Shown here piece by piece: positions 1 through 5,538 of a DNA stretch of 5,538 bases (its first letter is position 1; every line of letters begins with the position of its first letter). The DNA comes from Bacteroidota bacterium (GTDB lineage: Bacteria > Bacteroidota > Bacteroidia > Bacteroidales > Prolixibacteraceae): contig JAUZOB010000227.1 in assembly GCA_030706665.1 (NCBI GenBank), positions 1 through 5,538 on the forward strand, read 5' to 3'. The translations under genes and the position numbers were made by a program. A model generated the notes under the pieces. That model saw nothing but the letters and a program-made list of their open reading frames with translations. It had not been told where the DNA came from and made no database searches.

Positions 1-1089
1 ATTGGTATGGAAAAGCATTTTCCGTGCGATCCCGGGGTTAAACATTCTGGCAATTATATTCTTTTTATGAGTTGTGAGTGAGATGATATCGATTTGATTA
101 TCCCGGATAAAGCTTTCAATACTAATCAGAAAATCTTCTCCTTCGATAAATGCGACCTCAAAGTTGCGTTCGCTATATTTCTTATGTAGCATCTCTTTTA
201 ATCCTTCCAGTTTAGCTTCATCCCAGAAGTCATGAGGTTGCGGTGCAAAATGAGCACAGAATAGCTTGACGTCAAAAGGACTTAAGAGAGAAAGCAGTCT
301 GTCGATTGATAAAAGGTCTTTCGAGTCGAATTTCGTTGCATAGAGTACGTTGTGTACCTGATCCAGTGTTTTGACAGCAGAGTCTTTCGGGACAGCCAGA
401 ACAGGGACTTTAACTCTGGTGATGACTTCGGCAGTGACACTCCCGATCAGATCACCATATCGGTTACCCGCTCCTCTGGTTCCCATGACAATTAACATCG
501 GACGATGTTCTTTCGCATACGAAATGATATCTTCTTCAGCTTCCCCGGTTTTAATCATGTATTCGGGCCTTGCCTTTTTCCAGAGTACTTTCCCTACTTC
601 TTTTTTTACGGATGCTATAAACGATTCAAAGTCCTGCTGTGTATTTTCTTCTATTGTATGAAGGGTTTTAACAAAGTTGGTGTCATACATGAAATGGTCA
701 CTGTAGTGGACTGCATAGGTAAAGGGGGTCATAAAAGAGTGCATGAAAACTACTTTAGCATCCAGGTGGCATGCCAGGTCAACTGCCAGCCGAGAAGCTG
801 TTAATGAATATTCTGAGAAGTCGATCGGGACCAGAATAGATGCTTCTACGGGAGGCTCATCTGCTTTGATTGCTTCTCTCTTTTCCTTCCCAAAGAGTTC
901 TTCAGCTATTGATAAGGCTTTTTTCATGTCTGCCTCCATTATGCTCACTTTAATGCCGGAAGCCGGAGCACCTTCAATGAGCGTTACATCTTGCAGAAAA
1001 CATTCGATGCCTTCGGATTCGAGCCTTGATTTTAGGACCTGTGCCTTATATAGAGGCAATATGGCCACAGTTATCAACCTTTCTTTCAT
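1..1089 (-). CDS. Universal stress protein, DUF2007-like domain + tandem USP domains (3' end outside window)
   Basis: The minus strand is open for 363 codons from ATG at 1089 to the window edge, so the C-terminus is missing. An in-frame stop at 1104-1102 fixes this ATG as the first available. Residues ~5-70 resemble the small DUF2007 'putative signal-transducing' fold (ITVAILPLYKAQVLKSRL, then a short beta/helix segment). Residues ~84-235 form a USP domain starting ILVPIDFSEYS. It carries a complete ATP-binding motif G-2X-G-9X-G-S at residues 203-217 (GTRG, then GS), followed by VPVLAVP. Residues ~246-363 form a second USP domain (VLYATKFDS) whose equivalent motif (TTHKKNIIARMFNPG) lacks the glycines, so it probably does not bind ATP in the classical way. 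No membrane segment or signal peptide is seen, so the protein is presumably cytoplasmic. USP proteins bind nucleotides and modulate stress survival; the specific partner is unknown. It is transcribed divergently from the metal-transport operon. Confidence 0.9.
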   Translation of the reverse strand, partial: MKERLITVAILPLYKAQVLKSRLESEGIECFLQDVTLIEGAPASGIKVSIMEADMKKALSIAEELFGKEKREAIKADEPPVEASILVPIDFSEYSLTASRLAVDLACHLDAKVVFMHSFMTPFTYAVHYSDHFMYDTNFVKTLHTIEENTQQDFESFIASVKKEVGKVLWKKARPEYMIKTGEAEEDIISYAKEHRPMLIVMGTRGAGNRYGDLIGSVTAEVITRVKVPVLAVPKDSAVKTLDQVHNVLYATKFDSKDLLSIDRLLSLLSPFDVKLFCAHFAPQPHDFWDEAKLEGLKEMLHKKYSERNFEVAFIEGEDFLISIESFIRDNQIDIISLTTHKKNIIARMFNPGIARKMLFHTN

Positions 1090-1543
1090 GGCTAAAGTAT
1101 TTTACGTTCATTTCATCTCATACCCTATATTCGAGAAAAGGCATGAAGAAGTTTCTTTAATTGGCTGATAAATAGTAGTACAAAGTAATATTTAATAGCA
1201 GGTTCAGTTTATCGTGATTTGTTAGGAAAGTACGGTTTTGCTTTTAAGGATAGCGGGCTGTAGAATAGCTTGTCCTCTTTTGTAAATAATGACTGAAGAA
1301 GTTATAAGGATAATCTTATGTAGTTGTGAGCCGGACTGTTATCCATGTTCTGATGGAGTTGTCTTATTTGCTGAATAATGAGTATTATGTGATTGGTGTG
1401 CTGTAGTGCGAATGCATTTATTTGACTTCTTCATCATAGATCCAGAAGCTAGGAATGTCTTCTGTAAATGTCCTGAAAATCAGGAAGAACTATTGTTTAG
1501 GCTTTATTTTTTTGCTTAAAATTTATAAAAAAAATGGATACTA
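1090..1543. other. Intergenic region between divergent usp and transporter operon
   Basis: No convincing gene lies in these ~450 bases; both strands are broken by frequent stops. The promoter of the leftward usp gene should be here. The best candidate -7 element is at 1188-1181, read on the minus strand as TTACTTTG. It misses the Bacteroidales TAnnTTTG consensus by one base and has no good TTTG at the expected -33 spacing. A 35-codon plus-strand ORF (1412-1519) is present but has no recognisable homology or ribosome-binding site. I see no tandem repeats or strong terminator hairpin. Confidence 0.6.
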
Positions 1544-1574
1544 TTTGCATTTAAAGGTGAATGTAGTACTTTTG
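1544..1574 (+). promoter_or_regulatory. Bacteroidales-type promoter of the transporter operon
   Basis: TTTG at 1544-1547 is followed after exactly 19 nt by TACTTTTG at 1567-1574. This matches the sigma-ABfr consensus TTTG-N19-21-TAnnTTTG at every fixed position. Transcription would start near 1579-1583, giving a leader of about 130 nt before the first structural gene. Confidence 0.8.
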
Positions 1575-1604
1575 CAGCCATAGAAAAAAGTATTAATTTT
1601 CATA

Positions 1605-1649
1605 ATGGACGACGGACCTAGTATATACAATTCATTAATCCTGATGTAG
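1605..1649 (+). CDS. Putative leader peptide MDDGPSIYNSLILM (upstream ORF)
   Basis: ATG at 1605 opens 14 codons and stops at TAG 1647-1649, wholly inside the transcribed leader. The start has no clear Shine-Dalgarno sequence, only an A/T-rich upstream stretch, which is tolerated in Bacteroidota. Codons 1-3 lie in the 5' arm of the leader's closing helix. The stop codon lies in the loop of the inner CCTGA/TCAGG hairpin, so translating ribosomes would disturb both. The N-terminus is acidic then proline (DDGP). In E. coli MgtL, acidic/proline-rich N-terminal codons destabilise the ribosome at low Mg2+ and switch on mgtA; a similar role here is inference. A 14-codon ORF in ~130 nt can also arise by chance. 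Confidence 0.35.
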   Translation: MDDGPSIYNSLILM

Positions 1650-1672
1650 TCAGGCGGCCCGTCCTTTTGAAT

Positions 1673-1711
1673 GAGCTTCCGATGCTATATCATAAAAAAG
1701 CAAGGAGGCTT
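1673..1711 (+). promoter_or_regulatory. Possible helix sequestering the ribosome-binding site
   Basis: GAGCTTCC at 1673-1680 can pair with GGAGGCTT at 1704-1711 over eight positions, two of them G-U, enclosing a 23-nt loop. The 3' arm contains most of the AAGGAGG Shine-Dalgarno (1702-1708), which lies 5 nt before the ATG at 1714. Forming this helix would hide the ribosome-binding site. An alternative pairing of TCATT (1632-1636) with AATGA (1670-1674) would invade its foot. Such a good Shine-Dalgarno is itself unusual for Bacteroidota, whose genes mostly lack one. Confidence 0.4.
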
Positions 1712-1713
1712 TT

Positions 1714-2991
1714 ATGACTTCATTCGTCACCTTTTATTTAAGCCGGGTTATCGGTAAAAGAGTTTATGACAAGAATGGCAATCTTATTGGATTCGTAAAG
1801 GATTTGCTTATTGAGTCAGAACCGGTTTATAGTGGTGATTCTACACGACGCCCCATAGTTCATGGGATTGCACTTAAAATAAATAAAGAGATTAAATACT
1901 TCTCCTTTAAATATTTTGAGATATCTAAAATTCATGGTAAGATAAAAGTTGAATGTAGTAAGTTGGACGAACTTCCTGCGAAAGAGAGGGAGGATAGTAT
2001 CCCCCTTGCTGAACTGATCATGGATAAACAGATCGTCGATCTGAACGGACGTAAAGTTGTAAGGGTAAATGATGTCAGGATTGTAACAATTGCAAACGGT
2101 TCTTTCGCAATTGCAGTCGATGTCGGTATGGAAGGTCTTCTTCGTCGCATCGGAATAGCAAAACCTCTTAAGGCTTTTCTTTCACTTTTTAACGGGGGAC
2201 TTCCATCCAAGTTTATTTTATGGGATGACATGGAGGCCATTGATTATTCAAATTTGAATATCAAACTCTCAACCAGTTATTCCAAGCTCAATACACTTCA
2301 CCCTTCGGATTTGGCAGATATTATCGAAGATCTTGATAATGCAACACGTAAATCCTTGTTCGCGGCTCTTGATGAAGAACGCGCTGCTGATGTTTTGGAG
2401 GAAATGGAGCCTCATGCTCAGATTAATATCGTAGAGAGCCTTCCGGTTGAAAAGATTGCTGACCTCCTTGAAAAGATGCCTGCTAACGAAGCTGCCGATA
2501 TTATTGATGCTCTTGAGGATGATAAAGCTGAATTGCTGTTGAAGGAGATGGAAGCCGGATCTTCGCAGGAAGTCCGTGAGTTGTTGGAGTATGATGACAA
2601 TGAAGTAGGAAGCATTATGACTACCGAGATCCTTGCCTTTAACGAAAATATGACTGTCGATTCGGTACTCAATGAATTGAGAATAAAGAAGCCCGAAGCG
2701 GATGCGTTGTATAACATGTTCGTTATAGATGACAATGAAGAGTTGGTCGCAACTTTCTCGTTGAGAGACATGCTCGTTTCGGAATCGACTACTTCGATTC
2801 GCCACTTCATGAAAACAGATCCATTGTATTTATACGATACTCAGGAGGTTGATGAAATAGCCGAGATGGTTTCAAAATATAACTTGTTGGCAATTCCTGT
2901 TGTAAATAGCAGTAACCAGTTGCAGGGGATGGTTGTGATTGATGATATTATTGAGGATTTGGTAAGTAAGAGAAGGACAAATAAGAAATAG
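1714..2991 (+). CDS. Soluble PRC-barrel / MgtE-N / CBS-domain protein, probable Mg2+ sensor partner of the adjacent transporter
   Basis: The protein has 425 residues and no membrane segment, so it is cytoplasmic or membrane-associated through its partner. Residues ~8-78 form a PRC-barrel-like domain (VIGKRVYDKNGNLIGFVKDLLIE register). A second, more diverged one follows at ~97-178 (DKQIVDLNGRKVVRVNDVRI). Residues ~194-296 are the superhelical MgtE N-domain, with repeats LHPSDLADIIEDLD, RAADVLEEMEP and ADLLEKMPANEAADIIDALEDD, rich in acidic residues. A CBS pair follows at ~300-355 (GSIMTTE) and ~364-420 (IPVVNSSNQLQGMVVIDDII). In MgtE channels, the N and CBS domains bind Mg2+ and close the pore when cytosolic Mg2+ is high. 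Here the pore domain is absent and an NRAMP-fold transporter follows after 11 nt, so sensing or gating of that transporter is the likely job. The start is supported by AAGGAGG 5 nt upstream. Domain calls are firm; the function is inference. Confidence 0.9.
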   Translation: MTSFVTFYLSRVIGKRVYDKNGNLIGFVKDLLIESEPVYSGDSTRRPIVHGIALKINKEIKYFSFKYFEISKIHGKIKVECSKLDELPAKEREDSIPLAELIMDKQIVDLNGRKVVRVNDVRIVTIANGSFAIAVDVGMEGLLRRIGIAKPLKAFLSLFNGGLPSKFILWDDMEAIDYSNLNIKLSTSYSKLNTLHPSDLADIIEDLDNATRKSLFAALDEERAADVLEEMEPHAQINIVESLPVEKIADLLEKMPANEAADIIDALEDDKAELLLKEMEAGSSQEVRELLEYDDNEVGSIMTTEILAFNENMTVDSVLNELRIKKPEADALYNMFVIDDNEELVATFSLRDMLVSESTTSIRHFMKTDPLYLYDTQEVDEIAEMVSKYNLLAIPVVNSSNQLQGMVVIDDIIEDLVSKRRTNKK

Positions 2992-3002
2992 CAGGAATTG
3001 TC

Positions 3003-4262
3003 ATGTTCAAAGACAAAGTAAAAAGAAAATCATTCCTTAAGAAGCTGGGATTCTTTCTCGCTATTCTTGGACCGGGAATTATTACAGGGAGCGTTGATAA
3101 CGATGCCGGAGGAATTACTACTTATTCTGTTGCCGGTGCAGTTTATGGATATAATTTAATATGGACTCTGATTCCATCTTTCATTGTACTGGTTGTCATT
3201 CAGGAAATGAATGCCCGTATGGGAATTGTGACTGGAAAAGGGCTTGCTGATTTGATTCGTGAGAATGCAGGTGTAAAGATTACTTTCTTTATTTTTATTG
3301 GCCTCTTGATTGCAGATATCGGAAATACAACGACTGAATTTGCAGGAGTTGCAGGAAGTATGGAAGTCTTTGGGGTCAGTAAATATATTTCAGTCCCTAT
3401 TGTGTCAATGCTAGTTTGGATATTGGTGGTGAAAGGGACCTATACCATAGCAGAACGCATATTTCTGATTTTTAGTGTTTCTCTTTTGACTTATGTGGTT
3501 TCTACAATTCTAGGGAAACCTCACTGGACTGAAATTGGACAAAGTATCATTCATCCCAAGATGCAACTGAATGCCGATAGTCTGGCTATGGTTATCGGAA
3601 TTATTGGTACGACGATTGCCCCCTGGATGCAGTTTTATATGCAATCTTCAGTCATAGAAAAGGGACTGAAGATGAAGAATTATAAGTATTCTCTTATTGA
3701 TATTGTTGTCGGGTGTGTTGCAACGGTTGTGGTTGCATTCTTTATTATTGTTGCCTGTGCTTCTACTCTTCACGAGAATGGGATACAGATTAATGAGGCA
3801 AAAGATGCAGCAATGGCTTTAAAACCGCTTGCCGGTAACCTGGCATCACAGGTGTTTGCCTTTGGGTTGTTTATTGCTTCTATCTTTTCTGCAACAATCT
3901 TGCCGTTGGCTACGGCTTTTTATGTTTGTGAAGCATTCGGATTTGAAGCCGGCATTGATAAGAAATGGGATGAAGCACCTGAGTTCTATGTGCTTTATAC
4001 CTCAATATTAGTGATCTCTGCAGGTATTATTTTGGTGCCCAATGCTCCTTTGATTGCCATTTCTTTATGGTCGCAGGTTATTAATGGTATTCTGTTGCCA
4101 GTTGTGTTGATCTGCATGATTTTGCTTGTAAATAATAAAAAGATCATGGGAGAGTATGTAAATAAACCGATTAATAACTTTATTGGTTGGGCAGCGGTCG
4201 TTGTTTTGATTGGGCTCTCGTCTTTGCTATTACTCATGCCGCTTATTAAAATGTTGAAATAG
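3003..4262 (+). CDS. NRAMP-fold divalent metal transporter, probable NRAMP-related Mg2+ transporter (NRMT)
   Basis: The protein has 419 residues with about 11 hydrophobic segments (roughly 16-48, 52-72, 93-113, 124-144, 148-168, 194-218, 231-254, 277-305, 330-345, 350-378, 393-415), the usual NRAMP length and fold. TM1 begins GPGIITGSVDNDAGG. Where Mn/Fe NRAMPs have DPGN, this has D32-N-D-A35, keeping the first Asp, losing the metal-binding Asn and adding an acidic residue. In TM6, the usual A-T-V-M-P-H reads T-T-I-A206-P-W208, so the selectivity methionine is Ala and the conserved His is Trp. In TM3 the acidic pair D-x-x-E of proton-coupled members reads E112-F-A-G115. Loss of the methionine is the known hallmark of NRMT Mg2+ transporters, characterised in Clostridium acetobutylicum and Eggerthella lenta. 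I therefore predict inner-membrane Mg2+ uptake, perhaps not proton-coupled. The gene starts 11 nt after the sensor gene with a weak AGGAA upstream and is co-transcribed with it. The name mntH should be avoided. Confidence 0.9.
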   Translation: MFKDKVKRKSFLKKLGFFLAILGPGIITGSVDNDAGGITTYSVAGAVYGYNLIWTLIPSFIVLVVIQEMNARMGIVTGKGLADLIRENAGVKITFFIFIGLLIADIGNTTTEFAGVAGSMEVFGVSKYISVPIVSMLVWILVVKGTYTIAERIFLIFSVSLLTYVVSTILGKPHWTEIGQSIIHPKMQLNADSLAMVIGIIGTTIAPWMQFYMQSSVIEKGLKMKNYKYSLIDIVVGCVATVVVAFFIIVACASTLHENGIQINEAKDAAMALKPLAGNLASQVFAFGLFIASIFSATILPLATAFYVCEAFGFEAGIDKKWDEAPEFYVLYTSILVISAGIILVPNAPLIAISLWSQVINGILLPVVLICMILLVNNKKIMGEYVNKPINNFIGWAAVVVLIGLSSLLLLMPLIKMLK

Positions 4263-4272
4263 ATCAGTTCCC

Positions 4273-4333
4273 TTAAGACAGAAGCCCGGATAAATGAAAT
4301 TGTCCGGGCTTCTGTCTTAAATTTCCATTTTTG
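4273..4333 (+). terminator. Rho-independent terminator of the transporter operon
   Basis: The arms 4273-4290 and 4303-4320 are perfectly complementary over 18 bp, with a GC-rich core (AGCCCGGA / TCCGGGCT) and a 12-nt loop. A T-rich tract follows (ATTTCCATTTTT, 4321-4332). It starts 10 nt after the transporter stop codon and so ends the operon. Confidence 0.9.
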
Positions 4334-4410
4334 ATGTAAAATGAGACTCTGATTTCTGTTTGCAGGGGAGGATGAGCCTGTCGCTTTTCTCTTGCTTAGG
4401 CTATTGGCTG

Positions 4411-4453
4411 TTTATGGATAAAAAAGTAATCTCCAAAGAATCCTGCTTGATCC
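4411..4453 (+). repeat. Imperfect direct repeat, left copy, flanking transposase remnant
   Basis: This 43-nt unit resembles 4693-4737. Both begin TTTATGGAT and end with the identical 16-mer GAATCCTGCTTGATCC (4438-4453), with a diverged middle. The two copies bracket the transposase tail in the same orientation. They are most likely leftover end sequence from one or more related insertion sequences. Confidence 0.6.
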
Positions 4454-4657
4454 GAACAAAGTTCATTTGAGTTTTTTCAGACCATAGCTAGGTCAATCCA
4501 AGCTCATTATCAAACAATACTTAACTGCTTTGATAATAGAAGTACAAACGCTTCTGCAGAATCATTTAATGCCAAGATCAAAGCTTTTAGAGATCAATTC
4601 AGGGGTGTGAAAAATACAAGCTTCTTTCTCTTCAGACTTTCAAAAATCTTTGCCTGA
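4451..4657 (+). pseudogene. C-terminal remnant of an ISL3-type (IS204/IS1001/IS1096/IS1165) transposase
   Basis: After an in-frame stop at 4448-4450 the frame is open to TGA at 4655-4657. It encodes ~68 residues that include FDNRSTNASAESFNAKIKAF, then QFRGVKNTSFFLFRLSKIFA. This is the conserved C-terminal block of ISL3-type transposases common in Bacteroides, containing the glutamate of the DDE catalytic triad (AESFNAK). The remainder, normally several hundred residues with the two catalytic aspartates, is missing. No usable start is present, so the gene is dead. The conserved block itself is intact and free of stops, suggesting fairly recent truncation. It lies between the operon terminator and the tRNA gene. 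Confidence 0.85.
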
Positions 4658-4692
4658 TATTAGAAATCCTCAGATTTTTACGTTGATCCCTA

Positions 4693-4737
4693 TTTATGGA
4701 TGAAGATACATATCCCCCCAGGAATCCTGCTTGATCC
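4693..4737 (+). repeat. Imperfect direct repeat, right copy, flanking transposase remnant
   Basis: This 45-nt unit matches 4411-4453 in its first 9 and last 16 bases (GAATCCTGCTTGATCC at 4722-4737). The heptamer TTGATCC occurs four times around the transposase tail, at 4447, 4683, 4731 and 4748. This suggests subterminal or end motifs of the lost element. No inverted counterpart (GGATCAA) pairs with it nearby, so the element's left end is not in place. Confidence 0.6.
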
Positions 4738-4781
4738 CAGTTTCCAGTTGATCCGTAAATTGCGATCTTCTTCTATAAGAG

Positions 4782-4820
4782 AAAAGCCCTTTAACTTTTA
4801 AAAGTTAAAGGGCTTTTTAG
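4782..4820 (-). terminator. Palindromic terminator downstream of tRNA-fMet
   Basis: Bases 4782-4817 form a perfect 36-nt palindrome with half-site AAAAGCCCTTTAACTTTT. Read on the minus strand it begins 3 nt after the tRNA 3' end and finishes with a T run (GGGCTTTTC), as expected for an intrinsic terminator. Its symmetry means it could also work for rightward transcription. Confidence 0.85.
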
Positions 4821-4893
<73 letters not shown>

Positions 4894-4908
4894 GTGATTT
4901 TGTGAGTG

Positions 4909-4939
4909 CAAAGATAGATTATTTTTCTTTAACTCCAAA
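4909..4939 (-). promoter_or_regulatory. Promoter of tRNA-fMet
   Basis: On the minus strand, TTTG (4939-4936) is followed after 19 nt by TATCTTTG (4916-4909), a full match to the Bacteroidota TTTG / TAnnTTTG consensus. The tRNA 5' end lies 16 nt downstream of the -7 element, so the precursor leader is only a few nucleotides. Confidence 0.85.
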
Positions 4940-5538
4940 TATGAAATGTATGATTTAATAGAATTAATGAGAATGTAGTGAAAATGAGATTTCGGGAAGG
5001 TGGATTTTGGCTGATTTATTAGGCTTTTGGTCGATTTGTGTGATGAAATAGAATGTGAAGATTTGATGTGCGTTCGTTGGGGTATGTTTTGTCGATATAG
5101 AGTGAAGTGAGGAGTATAGGATCAGTTATTTATTTTGAATGGATTGATAATTGTCAACCAATCTGTTAGTAGAGATGATGAATGGGTAAATTGATCAGGG
5201 AGTACAGAATTGAATAGGGATGGTGGTGTCAGTTGAGATCCCTTTCAAAGAAAATAATTCTTCGGAAAAACAGGGCGATATTACTGAAATTGATAAAGTC
5301 TGATTCCGGTTGGTTCAAGACTGACTGAATAATGAAGTCTTATAGTAATTCTTTGTTTTTTACTTCTTTTAATCTGGGAATGTTTTTATTTGTTCCGATA
5401 ACTTATCTTTTAGGAACTTTTATTTGGTTTCGGTAAATGAGAAGAATTTAGTAGCTTTAATGTCTTATAATACTCTGAGTTTTCTCTTCTTAACTGGGAA
5501 TATAGGGGGCGTTCGGAGTCGATCATTGTAATTGGAAA
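4940..5538. other. Gene-less region with strong G-over-C skew
   Basis: No supportable gene is seen; all plus frames are densely stopped. By hand count the plus strand of 4981-5220 holds about 72 G and 14 C, a very strong local skew that fades near 5240. A minus-strand frame is open from the right edge to TAA at 5412-5410 (about 42 codons). It may be chance or the tail of a gene outside the window. No tRNA, repeat array or long hairpin is visible. Confidence 0.55.

Larger units (their letters stand above)
1580..1713 (+). promoter_or_regulatory. Structured 5' leader of the Mg2+/divalent-metal transporter operon
   Basis: The leader is long and has several possible pairings. A closing helix GGACG (1607-1611) / CGTCC (1660-1664) is followed by TTTT. 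Inside it is a hairpin CCTGA (1640-1644) / TCAGG (1650-1654) with a 5-nt loop. The slipped pairing GACGG (1611-1615) / CCGTC (1659-1663) competes with the closing helix. Downstream, GAGCTTCC can pair with the ribosome-binding site (see separate entry). A 14-codon ORF starts inside the 5' arm. The layout suggests attenuation or translational control. It does not match the M-box or the yybP-ykoY Mn2+ riboswitch as I recall them, and I cannot assign an Rfam family. The pairings were found by eye, without energies. Confidence 0.5.

Noticed and set aside
371..1168. Plus-strand ORFs of 96-141 codons at the left of the window
   Set aside because: They lie opposite the 363-codon universal stress protein frame and have low-complexity translations with no family resemblance.
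1412..1519. 35-codon plus-strand ORF (starts MHLFDFFIIDPEARN)
   Set aside because: It has no ribosome-binding site, promoter or recognised homology, and its length is within chance for AT-rich DNA; it would need conservation evidence.
1695..1713. Small hairpin AAAAGC / GCTTTT with the Shine-Dalgarno in its loop
   Set aside because: It is only six weak pairs with the ribosome-binding site exposed, and is less stable-looking than the competing 8-pair helix from 1673.
1580..1713. M-box (Mg2+) or yybP-ykoY (Mn2+) riboswitch
   Set aside because: The leader is shorter than a typical M-box arrangement and lacks the conserved loop sequences I recall for either class; only a covariance-model search can settle it.
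1932..2810. Minus-strand ORFs of 102-178 codons
   Set aside because: They are antisense shadows of the well-supported MgtE-N/CBS gene.
3829..4237. Short ORFs on both strands inside the transporter gene
   Set aside because: They overlap a clear NRAMP-fold frame and show no independent support.
5410..5538. Minus-strand open frame entering from the right edge (about 42 codons)
   Set aside because: An open run this long is expected by chance fairly often, and no motif identifies it; it could be the tail of a gene outside the window.

Overview
The window looks like a Bacteroidota chromosome, most likely Bacteroidales (Bacteroides/Parabacteroides-like). The evidence is the TTTG / TAnnTTTG promoter architecture with 19-nt spacing in two places, the protein families present, an AT-rich composition, and a decayed transposase tail of a type I recall from Bacteroides insertion sequences. 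The species cannot be fixed from this stretch.

Layout. (1) Bases 1-1089, minus strand: a universal stress protein that begins at 1089 and runs off the left edge. It has a DUF2007-like N-terminal domain, a USP domain with an intact ATP-binding motif, and a second USP domain with a degenerate motif. (2) 1090-1543: intergenic, no convincing gene. (3) 1544-1713: a strong Bacteroidales-type promoter and a roughly 130-nt structured leader. The leader contains a 14-codon upstream ORF (MDDGPSIYNSLILM) and a possible helix over the ribosome-binding site. (4) 1714-2991 and 3003-4262, plus strand: a two-gene operon ending at a perfect 18-bp terminator stem (4273-4320). The first gene encodes a soluble PRC-barrel / MgtE-N / CBS protein. 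The second encodes an NRAMP-fold transporter that lacks the usual Mn/Fe-selecting residues. (5) 4411-4754: the last ~65 codons of an ISL3-type transposase with flanking imperfect direct repeats, a dead element. (6) 4782-4893, minus strand: an initiator tRNA-fMet with its own promoter and a perfectly palindromic terminator. (7) 4894-5538: apart from the tRNA promoter, no recognisable gene, but a strongly G-over-C segment.

How the genes work together. The transporter replaces the methionine of the NRAMP metal site with alanine and the DPGN motif with DNDA. That is the kind of change known in NRAMP-related magnesium transporters (NRMT). Its partner carries the cytosolic Mg2+-sensing modules of MgtE without the MgtE membrane channel. 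Together they suggest a Mg2+ uptake system with a separate intracellular sensor or gate. The leader does not resemble the M-box or the yybP-ykoY Mn2+ riboswitch as I recall them. Its upstream ORF starts with acidic residues and a proline, reminiscent of the enterobacterial mgtL leader peptide. A Mg2+-responsive leader-peptide switch in Bacteroidota is the most interesting hypothesis here, but it remains an inference from one sequence.
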